Below, piece after piece: positions 11,841-22,396 of a stretch of DNA of 64,000 nt. The notes beneath the pieces are model-generated. The model saw only the letters and a list, made by a program, of their open reading frames with translations, had not been told where the DNA came from and searched no databases. Source of the DNA: Doris montereyensis (lineage: Eukaryota; Mollusca; Gastropoda; Nudibranchia; Dorididae); the NCBI GenBank assembly GCA_037039925.1, contig JAXRKP010000654.1, positions 45,001 through 109,000 of the forward strand, read 5' to 3'. The translations under genes were made by a program, and so were the position numbers. Position 1 is the stretch's first letter; every line of letters starts with the position of its first letter.

Positions 11841-12197
11841 TGCAATGCGCTTTAACTTCATAACGTGGCAATAGCTGCCAATACAGAGGTCACCGGTTCA
11901 ATTCTGTCAGCACCCATGACTTTTTCTGGTCATTACTTTGTATTTATCTCATTTACATTTCTACAGGGCTGCACATCTACATTTATGTCTACATATATAT
12001 GTTACATTCTATATTGCCACTTACCTTGTTTGTAAGTTTAATTGCATGTACATCTTTATTTTTGTGGAACCCACGGCTTGCAGTCTCTTTGTATTGAAAG
12101 TGATTAAAGCTATAAAATTAAAAACTCAATTATCTGCACTAACAGAAATGAGACAAAAAGGCACGGTTTTATAGCATAACTGTCTACATGTACTCAC

Positions 12198-12353
12198 CAT
12201 CTTTTTAAGAGTAGCTAACTGGGACAATGCCCACTCAGAGCCCTCTTTTTCTAAATGTTCGTATATTTCCTCCATAGAGTGCCCGGCAAAAAGACGATTA
12301 ATTTGTGCCAATTGTGGACTCAGAACAAACTCTTTGTTCGCATCAAGGGTTGA
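12198..12353 (-). CDS. HIBCH: HIBCH coding exon G
   Basis: A 156-nt, 52-codon exon in phase 0: STLDANKEFVLSPQLAQINR, then LFAGHSMEEIYEHLEKEGSE, then WALSQLATLKKM. It aligns with the vertebrate stretch containing INSCFSANTVEEIIENLQ and FALEQLKVINKM. The acceptor is ATATTTTAG and the donor GTGAGT. The upstream exon F ends in phase 2, so the F-G junction is out of frame by one base as the sequence stands. Confidence 0.93.
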
Positions 12354-13359
12354 CTAAAATATGAACATAAAGAAAAGTGATAAACGTTATTTAATCATAT
12401 GGGGGAGGAAAAGAAAAATGAAAACCTGAAATTTAAATTTTCAATCTAAAAAGTTAACTCTTTTTTTGTTGGCATTTCTAGTTACATAAATCATAAATAC
12501 AAATTTAGGCAGGATAGAAGAGTTAAAGAGCACAAAAGTGTCTCAAAAAAAAGGATAAAAAACATTTTGTAACTTAAGATACATAAAATCTGCTACATTG
12601 AGAATATTTAAAAGGGAAAGAAATTTTCACAGTAAATAGACGTTTTGACAACAAATCTGCAATAGAATTAAAACTCTTATTTTCTTAAAGCACTTCACAT
12701 ATCACTACCATACTCTAAGTTAAAATCGTCCTCAGCTATAATTATTGTCTTTTATAAAAGCATTAACCCAAGAAATTTGTGGCCCTTTATTTAGGGCGTG
12801 TTGCAGTTGGCACGGGAAACGCGCAGGCACCTAGGCTTCTTTAATGAAAATATCCACTTTCCTTACATGGTTTATGATGTAGTTTGACCTTTGAGTTCAT
12901 AGTTAAACAACAGCTTATGAGATTACAATTTATTTTAAGCTCGTGGCTTTCCCAATAGCCTCGTTATCATTTGTCAAAGTGGCGCTTTCCCATTCAACAC
13001 ACTTCTTGCAAGCCTAAGTTGATTACACGGCTACCACTGCTGCTGTTTAGTCCTTAGTTTAAGTTTCTCTTGTTGTAATAACATCTCAACATGAATTCCT
13101 TATTCTTTCAACTTATAGAAAATGCATGTTTTATAGGTCTTTTGTCATCTGTAAGGTGAACTCATTGTTCAAACTAAGTCTAAATCCTAGCTTCACTTGT
13201 TGCACACACTTGCTTTTTCATGCAAATGGTTGGGGCAACCCCTCACTGTAAGAAGGTCACTTCCGGTAACACTGCGAGCTCTACTTAGGTTACAAAAACA
13301 TCAGAGACAGTGATGACAGGTATGCCAGGAAGACATCTGAACTTAAGCCCCCCGATTTA

Positions 13360-14450
13360 TAATCCTCATTACATTAGCACCTCCTGAAGTGATTTTTTTG
13401 CTTTTAAGTTTAGGTTTTTGCTTTTAGTATTTACATGAGTAGGTGTCAAAATACAGGCATCCTATATCATTGAAAAGTTTGTAGCGTCTTTGGTTGCCAT
13501 AGACACGGCCGCCATCTTGGATTTTGACCCAATTTCAAAATCTATCTCCTCCCTTAGTTATGAATAAATTCCCTCAAAACATGTGCAGATCATCTTTTCC
13601 ATTCAATATCTAAAAAGAGTGACGTCAGGTTTTTTTATATTTCGGACAGCTTTTTTTATTATGAATTTTTTTGAAAATACTAGATTCTAGATCTAGATAG
13701 AATGTACAAAAGCGGCATTTTTATTACAAAAAAAAAAATTTTTCAAAAAGTTTATAATTATCAAAAAACCATGACGTTATTCTATTAACATTGACAAGAG
13801 GAACCTGTGTGCCAAATATAATACGAATCGTTCAGTAAATGGCGGAGGAGATAGAATTTTAGTGTGAAAAAAAACTACATTTCGAGAAAAGTGCAAATAA
13901 AAAAATCAAAAGAATATAACACAAAACAAACGCTTCAGACGGGTTTCCCTTGTTGTAGCAGCCCCTTAACTCTTTCTACAGTTTGTGGCATTATTACTAA
14001 TGTAACGAAGATTATAAATTTAGGTTTAGATGTGCACTGTTTGGAAAACAGACGTCAAAATGACCAGTTTATTTTCTTTCCCTCTATATCCTATGCTTGT
14101 GTGCGTGTTTACATACACACTGACGTGCAACGCCTCTTACTCTTACATCACACAGCGATGGGCAGAAGTGACCAGAGGCGTCAGCAGAAAACAAGGTCAC
14201 CTCAGTGTTACCACATTTGGCAATTACCCGATAATATACGGGTTTCTACTGCCATTTTCTCAGACAGTGTTAGGGTAATTTACATCAAAATTTTGCTTGT
14301 TTTTACCTACAAAATTTTGTAAAAAATATTATACGTCATATGTACATTTTTCTGCCATGAATTTGTAGATAAATGATTGTTCTACCCGAATATGCAAAGA
14401 ACAGAAAATCAACCTTCTGGTCCCAAACTCACCAGTTTCCCCCCCCCCCC
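13360..14450 (+). repeat. Dispersed repeat D2, long copy
   Basis: About 1.1 kb in the HIBCH intron between exons G and F. Its left half reappears inverted at 47.7-48.46 kb (GGCCGCCATCTTGGATTTTG, TTCAATATCTAAAA, CGCTTCAGACGGGTT). Its right half reappears inverted at 42.97-43.33 kb (CTACCCGAATATG, AAAGAACAGAAAATC, TCCCAAACTC). It ends in a poly-C tract at 14,441-14,460. It has no recognisable protein. The open frames at 13,864-14,322 and 14,377-14,817 are not shared with the other copies. Confidence 0.8.
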
Positions 14451-14784
14451 CCCTCCCCCCCTCCCTCCCTCCCTCCCCCCCAAACACAGTTACTCCATTT
14501 CAGATTTTTTCCGATCTGTGACCAAGAAACAGTCACAATACAAATCTTCATTGCATCTTTGGGAAATCAACTATCACAAAGGCACTGTCTGCCTTACTGC
14601 ATGTAGAAGATACATTGGTACAATAGTATTTAGCGCCAAACTCTGTCCAAGGGCAAGTATGGCTTTCTCCGATTGTCCTCCCTCAAGATTACTGAATGTA
14701 ATTTCTTTTCTATGCAAAAAACATGAACTCAAGCAAGAGCAAAAAAAAACCAATACACTCAGTCTTTTCATTGATGGAAATTTA

Positions 14785-14930
14785 CCATGCCCACCATATG
14801 CGGTGATCTCAGGGTGAATAAAGAGGAAACAGCAAGATAGAAGATAGGTGAAAGAATTAAAGGATGGATGTAGTAGCTACCAGTAGCACCCACCAACATC
14901 CCAAAACTCAAAGTCTGAGGAGAAAATGTC
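14785..14930. repeat. Dispersed repeat D3, copy 1
   Basis: Shares CCACCATATGCGGTGAT, TCAGGGTGAATAAAGAGG, AAACAGCAAGATAGAAGAT and a weaker distal part with 18,660-18,800 and 19,785-19,920. All three copies have the same orientation and lie within HIBCH introns or its 5' flank. Type unknown. Confidence 0.75.
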
Positions 14931-15084
14931 TTACAGAAGTTGCATGAATCCTCTTCCATCTGCTTGAAACAATACATATCTTAAAACAAGAAAGAAGATC
15001 AAGAAAAACACATACTGTTGTACATAATTTTGCTCACTATTTAAAAACCTCTAAACTAGTGCATTTTAAAAAAAACTGCTTTAC

Positions 15085-15173
15085 CTTTTTTGAAAGCTAT
15101 TTATTATTGTTTCTACATCTTTGTCACCTGCAGATTCCATTGGACTAGTGAGGGCTTGCTCCAATTCAGAAAA
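15085..15173 (-). CDS. HIBCH: HIBCH coding exon F
   Basis: Reads FSELEQALTSPMESAGDKDV then ETIINSFQK. This is the poorly conserved linker helix of HIBCH (vertebrate LALKSPSKENIASVLENYH region), flanked by a TTTTAG acceptor and a GTAAAG donor. The exon is 89 nt and starts in phase 0, so it ends in phase 2, whereas exon G must start in phase 0. One extra A in the AAAAAAG run at the 3' end would restore the frame (FQKK-STLD). A missed micro-exon is the other explanation. Confidence 0.8.
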
Positions 15174-15687
15174 CTAAAATGAAACAGGGAAACATCGACA
15201 TGTAGTTGTTCTTGGGGATGATACAAGCAAAAAGCAAGTTGAATTGGGACACTTGAAAGACTATATATTTATATATGAATAATCTGTACACGACTTCATG
15301 GGAATTTACGATCCACTTTGCCTCAATAGACAAAAGATGAATAAAACATAGTAAACAATTGGTGAAAATGTTTCTACTTAATCGATTTATTACCTTATCA
15401 ATAATTGATCATCAAGTTAACAGGAAAGGTCCCCAAATGCAGTTCTTGCTTTAAGATAAATAGCATTGTAAAATCTCAAAAGCAAAAATAGTTTTTTAAG
15501 AAGTGGTGAACATTGCTTAATTTAATGTTTCAAACTAAACTGTTTTCATCCAGACTGTGACATATTACCTAAAATAATAATACAAATAACTGTTAACATG
15601 TGACTAAACAAAACAAAAATGTTATCTCAAAGTGGTCAAATATTTGACTGGTTCATTGGGAAAGTACAAGTGAATGCCTTGACTTAC

Positions 15688-15833
15688 ATGCTGCATCTCA
15701 ACAAAATGAGTCCCAACTCCCACTTTCGTTACATCCCGTCCTTTGAGTCGAAATCCTGTAAGAGCCAGGAAAATTCCGAGTTGTCCCTCTAGGCGAGGCA
15801 AGAAGTGACCTCCACCGACATCAGGGAACAAAC
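15688..15833 (-). CDS. HIBCH: HIBCH coding exon E
   Basis: Encodes [20 protein letters not shown], then [15 protein letters not shown], then [20 protein letters not shown] carries the active-site Asp of the hydrolase group of the crotonase superfamily, and [11 protein letters not shown] is a HIBCH hallmark. The 146-nt exon takes two bases to complete the Gly split from exon D and ends at a codon boundary before GTAAGT. It is in frame and intact. Confidence 0.95.
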
Positions 15834-16395
15834 CTTTATGAGATGTGAAACACTTTGAACATTTAAAACTTTACTTTATTCCTGTCTGTGACAATTGAAT
15901 TATAGCTGAAAATATAAACAATTTTAGAAATGGTAAAAAAAATAATTTAAATACGATAACCCTTGTGAATTTAACAAATGGGTTATTCAGTATGTTCTTC
16001 TCTATCCTGTAAGGTCTTACATTCACTGTCTTCTTAATTACATTGGTCACGTAACTTTATACACATCATTTATTTCCCTGGCCCTATCTAGCACACATCA
16101 TCCTTCATTTTCTAGAGCTTGTATCATGCCTGACCTCACGAGTGTACCTTATGTACTTGACCTTTGTATGTAATAGACTTTGGATATATCTAAATACAAC
16201 CTTCACTTGCTTGTCCCTATCCAGTATCTAATTAAAAATCTTCTACAGTTGTCATCAGCAGGAAGGGTTTGATTTTATTCTATGGGAGAATATAAAAATA
16301 CACATTACAAACAGTAACTCGTTTTATTTTTAAACAACACATAATTATACATATATCAAAGCTGCAAAAATATCTTAATAGAAAAGAAATCCTAC

Positions 16396-16474
16396 CTATT
16401 GCTGTCTCTGGCATTGCAAACAAAGTTTTCTCTGTAGCAATTCGAAACTTCCCATGCACAGATAAGCCAACACC
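16396..16474 (-). CDS. HIBCH: HIBCH coding exon D
   Basis: Encodes [20 protein letters not shown] then MPETAI. It completes the oxyanion-hole loop ([14 protein letters not shown]) and carries the catalytic Glu in MPETAIG. It is 79 nt, with a CTTTGCAG acceptor and a GTAGGA donor. Both junctions keep the frame. Confidence 0.95.
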
Positions 16475-17657
16475 CTGCAAAGACATTTTTGAAACACATT
16501 TGACATAAACATATTGTAGTATTACCTCTCCCATGTTTCCAATAAGATAAATTAAGAACAATACGAAAAATACCTATACTGACGTTGCTTAATGACATTG
16601 CTTTACATAACATACTTTACACAGTGTCACAACTGTATATTTTGTAATTCAATCTATGAGCTTCACAATCAACTTCATTCAGAAATCACTGAAAGAGAAC
16701 ATATGCAAATCATCAAGGAATGACAAACTGATTTTCAATAACTTGCGATCATATAATATACACACATTCTAGCAGCGACATTAGACATAACATAAATACA
16801 GTTTAAACTTTCAAGTTTTCCACATATCACATTGCCACTGGTCGCTATCCATGCACAAACCAATCGGGGGGGGGGGGAATGAGAAGATATTCTATCACAA
16901 ACATCTAAAAAAACTTTCCCCATCGTCTCCATAAATATTTTGTTTTCAAATGCAAATAATGAAAATACTTGAAACCCTTCTCTGCTCCACTGCTCTATCC
17001 GTGATGGCAAACATTTCCTTCAACCCTTGTTTGATCTTTTAAGTCTTGCTCAAAATTTGTCACATGCTACATGCGCGGATAGCGACAATATGTCACCAAT
17101 GGTTGGCTGATAATTCATTTACAATCGTCATCATTTATTATCATACAAAGTATTTTTGAGACCATCCAAACTGTTGTGGTGGAGACTGTTTCAAAAGAAA
17201 TTCTTTTTGAACTTCAGGTTAATGTCTGCATGTCCATGGGGCAAGTAAAACTCAAAAGTTCAGACTTCTTGTGAAGCCCTTGTGTATAAGAACGATGTGT
17301 GTATGTATGTGTTTGTATATATGTGTGACAAAATGTTAGAAAGTTAATTTGAAAGATTACAACTGAGACATTCAATCATAAATGTTGAGTTTCAGGGTTT
17401 TTAATTGTCATTGTTTAGTTTTTTTAATAAAACCCTTACATAATATACTTGAATATGACTACAAATTTCATCGCATTGTTCTGAGGTGCGCTTAGATTAC
17501 AGTTATATTACATGAAAAATGACAACGGCAATATTTCAATACATGTGAGATCACTAGAAAAATAAAACATAAAAACTCTAATACCAAAAAAAATTCAAAC
17601 AGGACGAGAAAAAAACAAAACCATTCAAAACAAAACATTTTTCATTGTACAACTTAC

Positions 17658-17710
17658 CCCGCCCATTGTAATTCCATTTATCATTGCCACATATGGTTTT
17701 CTGTATGTTC
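17658..17710 (-). CDS. HIBCH: HIBCH coding exon C
   Basis: A 53-nt exon encoding (G)TYRKPYVAMINGITMGG, the KPYVAxIxGITMGG core of HIBCH that shapes the CoA-ester oxyanion hole. The acceptor is CAAATTAG and the donor GTAAGT. It joins exons B and D in frame. Confidence 0.95.
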
Positions 17711-18492
17711 CTAATTTGTTGAAAGAAAGAAAATAGATTAGAACAAGTATAATATTGTTATGCCCCAGGTGATATCAGGTATGATTATTAGATGCAGTCA
17801 GTACTTGCTACAGAGGTTACGCTGGGAGGCATGAATGATTCTATTCCAACTTTTCAAATATAAAATTTGTTGAAAATGGCGACTTAGAGGTGAATGAAAA
17901 CTTCTACTCAAAGGCAGGAGACAATTAAATTTTCATCAGTTTTAATGTCAACTTTTGTTTATTAAAAAAATTCTCAAAAGAAAACAATCTTGGGATCATT
18001 TAGAAGCTAAATGCAAAATAAGGTAACTCTTAGTGGCCTGACATCAGAACCTTTGACGCACAAAGAAACGACCAACTCAGAATTATATGTAAGACGCCAG
18101 TCCTGATATATTCACATATCAATTAATAGGTGTTTTGGGTTATGTTTTCTTTTGATAAGCAGCACTCTTGTACATGCATGAGTTTGAAAGGCATTCATTC
18201 CTGGTTTTAATAGGACTAAAAAAAATTGTTTTCAAGAATTTCGATGCATAAGTGAAGTGAAAACAGTGATAGCAAAGCTGTTTTACAGAATCAACATGTT
18301 GTTATCTTCAAGAAAAAAAAAAACGAATCAAGTAAAATAAATAATCTAATTCTTCCCCTTTACCTAAAAAAGAAACAAAAAACCTTCATCTTTGAAGGAT
18401 AATCCAAAATAAATTGCACTTAAAACATAGCTGTACATGGAATTCATATCAAAAGCAAACAACATGAAGTATGACAACAATCATCATTTTAC

Positions 18493-18573
18493 CTATTTTG
18501 TGATTCAGAATATATTCTTCCTTGAAGAAATCTTGAGCCAAGCTATGTCCAGCTTTACCCGCTTCAGTCACAG
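18493..18573 (-). CDS. HIBCH: HIBCH coding exon B
   Basis: An 81-nt exon encoding AVTEAGKAGHSLAQDFFKEE then YILNHKIG. This corresponds to vertebrate DIRVISEAEKAKQ ... FFREEYMLNNAVG and binds the acyl-CoA moiety. The acceptor is TTTTGTCAG and the donor GTAAAA. It begins with the last two bases of an Ala codon, so exon A must end in phase 1. That holds only if the base missing from exon A is restored. Confidence 0.95.
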
Positions 18574-18659
18574 CTGACAAAAGGAGAAAACCGAAAGTCC
18601 AGATAAGAAGATCAATTAACAAGCAGTAACACAACCTACTGATTAATTGATTGAAATTC

Positions 18660-18800
18660 ACCCTATCCACCATATGTAGTGATTTCAGGGTGAATTAAGA
18701 GGAAACAGCAAGATATAAGATGGGTGGAAGAGTAAAAGGAAAGAAGTAGGACGCACCAATAGCGACCACTAACAACAAACTACTGAGAATAACATTGAAA
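18660..18800. repeat. Dispersed repeat D3, copy 2
   Basis: Matches 14,785-14,930: CCACCATATGTAGTGATTTC, AGGGTGAATTAAGAGG, AAACAGCAAGATATAAGAT and GGTGGAAGAGTAAAAGGA. It lies immediately upstream of HIBCH exon B. Confidence 0.75.
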
Positions 18801-19099
18801 TAAAAAGAGGATAAGTCATGAAAACAATCACTGGATACTATCAAATTATACATCAAATAAAATAAAAAAACACAAAGAAGGAGCATTTTGCCAGTTGGCT
18901 AAACTGGTATTTTCAAAAGCGAGTACCAGTGGAAGCAAAGCTTTCAAACGTAACAGTCAATTGTTTTGCTTCTAGGAAACTACATGTAATATGTCTTTCT
19001 GTTTCCACTTGCTTATATGTCCCTGCAAGATATATAATGTTCACCTCAGGTGTGTTAGGAATTGCATAATGGTTTTAACATGTATATGAGAATTGGGGG

Positions 19100-19690
19100 A
19101 ATAAAGTGACTTAGGAGGAAAATATAACACAGTAGTGACCGCCTAAGTGCCCGGTGCTTGGGAAGCAGAGAAAACGGGCATTACGGTGAAAATAGGTGAG
19201 GGGCAACAATTTGGAGGGGAAGGAGTGATCAGCAAGTGAGTTCATCAAACATGGTGCAGAAATTCAACATTTACTTCCCTTGTTTGCGATTTTAATAAAC
19301 TGGGCTTTCTTTACAAAAACCGTATTTTTTCTGGTCTGTTGACCATCATTTGCCACAAAGGATACCAGACAGGGGAGCAATACAACTTTTAACCTTGTCC
19401 ATCGATCGCAATGAGTGTCAGTCTAATAAAAACACCTGGTGATTTCATGCCACTTACAACATCAAGCAAGAGTTGTGGGCGAAGTCCGGAAGACTGTTCA
19501 ATTCTAATTGCCTAGTGACAAACTAGTTATCCAATGGGACAAAGGTTGTGCTGTACAGAGGGTGGAGTTATGAAGAGTAGACTGGTCATCTTTTATTACA
19601 TTACAATGGATATGTAATGAAAGGTGGTTACAATGCATGGCACATTGTTGGTGGGCATAAGCCATATTAGCGGTGGGATTACATGAATGT
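19100..19690 (+). repeat. Dispersed repeat D4, plus copy
   Basis: About 0.6 kb whose reverse complement occurs at 59,020-59,690. Shared blocks include CAACAATTTGGAGGGG, GACCGCCTAAGTGCCCG, GACAAACTAGTTATCCAATG, AACAATGTGCC (reverse) and GTCCATCGATCGCAATG. It lies in the HIBCH intron between exons A and B. No coding region or terminal repeat is recognised. Confidence 0.8.
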
Positions 19691-19784
19691 ACTATAAAAA
19701 AAGAAAAGAAATTTTAATCCATTACGGACATACTTTATAATAACTTGGAGAAGATGATTATGGTGACGGGCATCCCCCCAATCC

Positions 19785-19920
19785 CATCCACCAATGCGGT
19801 GACTTCAGGGTAAACTAAGAGGAAACAGCAAGATAAAAGCCACATGAAAAGATGAAAGGAAAAAAAAAAGAACCAAGCAATAAGTCCCACCAACCGTCCA
19901 CATGACACTGCAAAACACTA
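19785..19920. repeat. Dispersed repeat D3, copy 3
   Basis: Third copy: CATCCACCAATGCGGTGACT, TCAGGGTAAACTAAGAGG, AAACAGCAAGATAAAAG. The distal half is more diverged than in the other two copies. Confidence 0.7.
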
Positions 19921-20846
19921 TGTCGCACAATCAACAAAAATGGTGAGACATATACACAAAAATATGATAGTAGTGAATAGGCGTATAACTTACGCTCAAA
20001 GACAGTAAATAAAGCTCAGATGTTTATAATAAGTAAACCATGAATAGTAAACATTTAACTCATAGCCTACCATTGTCACACGGTGTGATCACGCTACACT
20101 TACGCCATAGTACAATTGTCGCACATGTGAGACCATAATGTTGTCGGGCCATAACTATAGAAAGATTAAGTGTACGCAATTGCAGTATGGAGCATTTTCT
20201 GGGCTTATCATTCTACATACGTATACTACCGGAACGGCTCTCTAGCATGAATGGTTGATTTTTTAATGATTTTTTTACTCCTGGCATTGCGACGTAACCC
20301 GTTTTCTTTGCAAACTTAGAAAACAACTACTACCACTATTACTACAAGTAGATCTAGAAGTCAGAAACAGCATAGACCGCAATGTCTTTGATCAGTTTAC
20401 CAGCTCATTGTTTTCCAATCACTGTTTTTATCTATTTATTGATGGAAGTAGTGTATTGTGTGAATGGTGTCTCCACCCCAAAAAAGCTTATCAATTTCAC
20501 CATTTCACTCATCCAAACTAATGATACATAGCCGATTTTTATTGGTGCCAAAATATAAGTTTGATCTCTTATGAACACTGCGTTTAACAAATAAAGAGAA
20601 AACAATAACAAATAAAAAAGTTACAAATTTTTTAAACCACCCTACTTTTTTGGGTACCCACGCCATAATCTTGTGTCGGACCTTGGGTAGTCAATGAGTG
20701 TTAAAATGTGAAACTTTCAAATTGATGTTTCCCTTGAATTGCTCTAAATAGCAGATTAAAGAAATATCTGAAAAGATATGATATGAAGAACATAAGAGCT
20801 GGCCAATCAATTTTTTAAAAACTGACAATCCAAATGAGCAGATAAC

Positions 20847-21074
20847 CTCTAATGTCTCCACCAGCACAAAAGCTTTCTCTCCAGCCCCTTTGATGATGAC
20901 CACTGAGATGCTAGGATCCGCCTCCCATGAGACAAGCTGAGGGAAAATCTGACGCACCATGGACAGATTGAGGGCATTGAGAGCCTTGGGACGATTGAGA
21001 GTTATCACCCCTGTGTTGTTTATACGCTGGAAAAGAACATCTTCCTCTGCCTCGGTTGACATTCTAACCAATGG
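20847..21074 (-). CDS. HIBCH: HIBCH coding exon A, with a frame lesion
   Basis: First recognised exon of HIBCH, which hydrolyses 3-hydroxyisobutyryl-CoA in the mitochondrial valine pathway. After a TTGTTCTCAG acceptor it reads PLVR, then [20 protein letters not shown] (Met codon at 21,062-21,060), [30 protein letters not shown] and [15 protein letters not shown]. The conserved continuation CAGGDIR appears only after a shift of one base: the minus strand has GCTTTTGTGCT where the family needs one more T. The donor is GTTATC. With the base restored, the exon ends in phase 1 and joins exon B. The upstream presequence exon, presumably above 21,075, was not identified. Exons A-I total 1,141 nt from this Met, or 381 codons including the stop if two bases are added. 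Confidence 0.9.
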
Positions 21075-22383
21075 CTGAGAACAAGGAAAAAATGTTCTCA
21101 TGAAACCATGCATTTTCCATAAGAAATGTTTCAATTTTAAACATTTGGTTAAAACGACACAGCAGTGCCATTCTAATCAAAAATATACTTTAAAACAGCT
21201 GTAAAACATTGATTCATATGAAAAAGAAATATTTGATGCGCCACTTTCTCATAGAATAACTTAGGATTAAAATTATGGGAAAAGATATCTAAAAATGGAA
21301 AGGTGTGTTTATTTCCGTATCTCTACTTTTCATTTATTTTTTGTTCATCTTCTATTTGATTTACAACAAAATTTGCACAAATTCACCTTAAATCTCTGTT
21401 ACACTTGATCCTATTTCTTCATATTTAAAATGTAAACAAATAAATAAATAAATAAATACCTTTAAAAACATAAAAGGATACCACAATCAAATCCATCGCC
21501 ATTGTTAAACTTATAGGGAAGAGTTTTTTTTTCTTCTGTTTTATCGATGTTGATTTATTGCATTGAATTATTTTATTTTAAAAAACTCCACACTTTTTAA
21601 ACAGGTTAATATCAACAACTTGTGTATAACTTTGTATAATTTAAATCCAAAATATGTATATTTAGATATTAAACAAAATGAAAACTGAGAAAAAATACAT
21701 GGGGAAAAAAAACCCTGAGATGTCAACCATACTAGTTCTTTGTATTGCTAAAGAGTAATCAATAATAAGTCTAATATGCTTTGCTAGACAATAAAAGAGG
21801 TTTAGATTGGAATCAATCAAATGACACACAAACATCAAACACTCACCAAATGTTTAAAACAGACTTTTAACCTCAAAGAGGCTCTGAAAAGAGAAACATT
21901 TTGAAGATTCTTGAACATGATATGATATATGTCATCCCTGATATTGCAAATATGTTAATAATATAAAATAGTTTGCTGACTTCTGTTATCTAATATCTTC
22001 TGACATAAATTTTATAGAACTGATACTAAAAATGGATGTGTGTTCGTACTGTTATATCACAATCAATGAGAATCAATTTGAAAACTTGTATGGAAACAAA
22101 TAGGGGTTGTTGGAATTGATCCCATTCAGCAGCTTTTCTCTGACTTTATTCCTTAAATGTGACAGTAGAATTTTACTAACACTAAATTGCTAAATCATGT
22201 CTTTTAGAATAGCTGAAGGTGCTGAATCTCAAACCAGTACATTCAGATATATACTCTGCACTGAAATGCCCTCTGTCCTACTTCATAAATTAATATATCA
22301 ATGATATTAACCCAAAGCCTTTCAATGTGCTAAATTAACATTTTGTGCCACGGACAGTCTCTATAGAAAAATAAATAGCAAAG
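21075..22383. other. 5' flank or first intron of HIBCH, nothing recognised
   Basis: AT-rich sequence with no recognised exon. The HIBCH presequence exon must lie upstream of 21,075 but is too poorly conserved to place by eye. Confidence 0.5.
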
Positions 22384-22396
22384 AGGATTGTAAAAT

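Noticed and set aside
13864..14322. 152-residue open frame
   Set aside because: Lies wholly within dispersed repeat D2 and is not preserved in the other D2 copies.
14377..14817. 146-residue Pro-rich open frame
   Set aside because: Its Pro-rich part is a poly-C tract at the end of D2, and it runs on into D3 sequence.
14780..14977. Possible missing HIBCH micro-exon between F and G
   Set aside because: The open frame here is repeat D3 sequence and does not resemble HIBCH; exon F already abuts exon G in alignment to vertebrate HIBCH.
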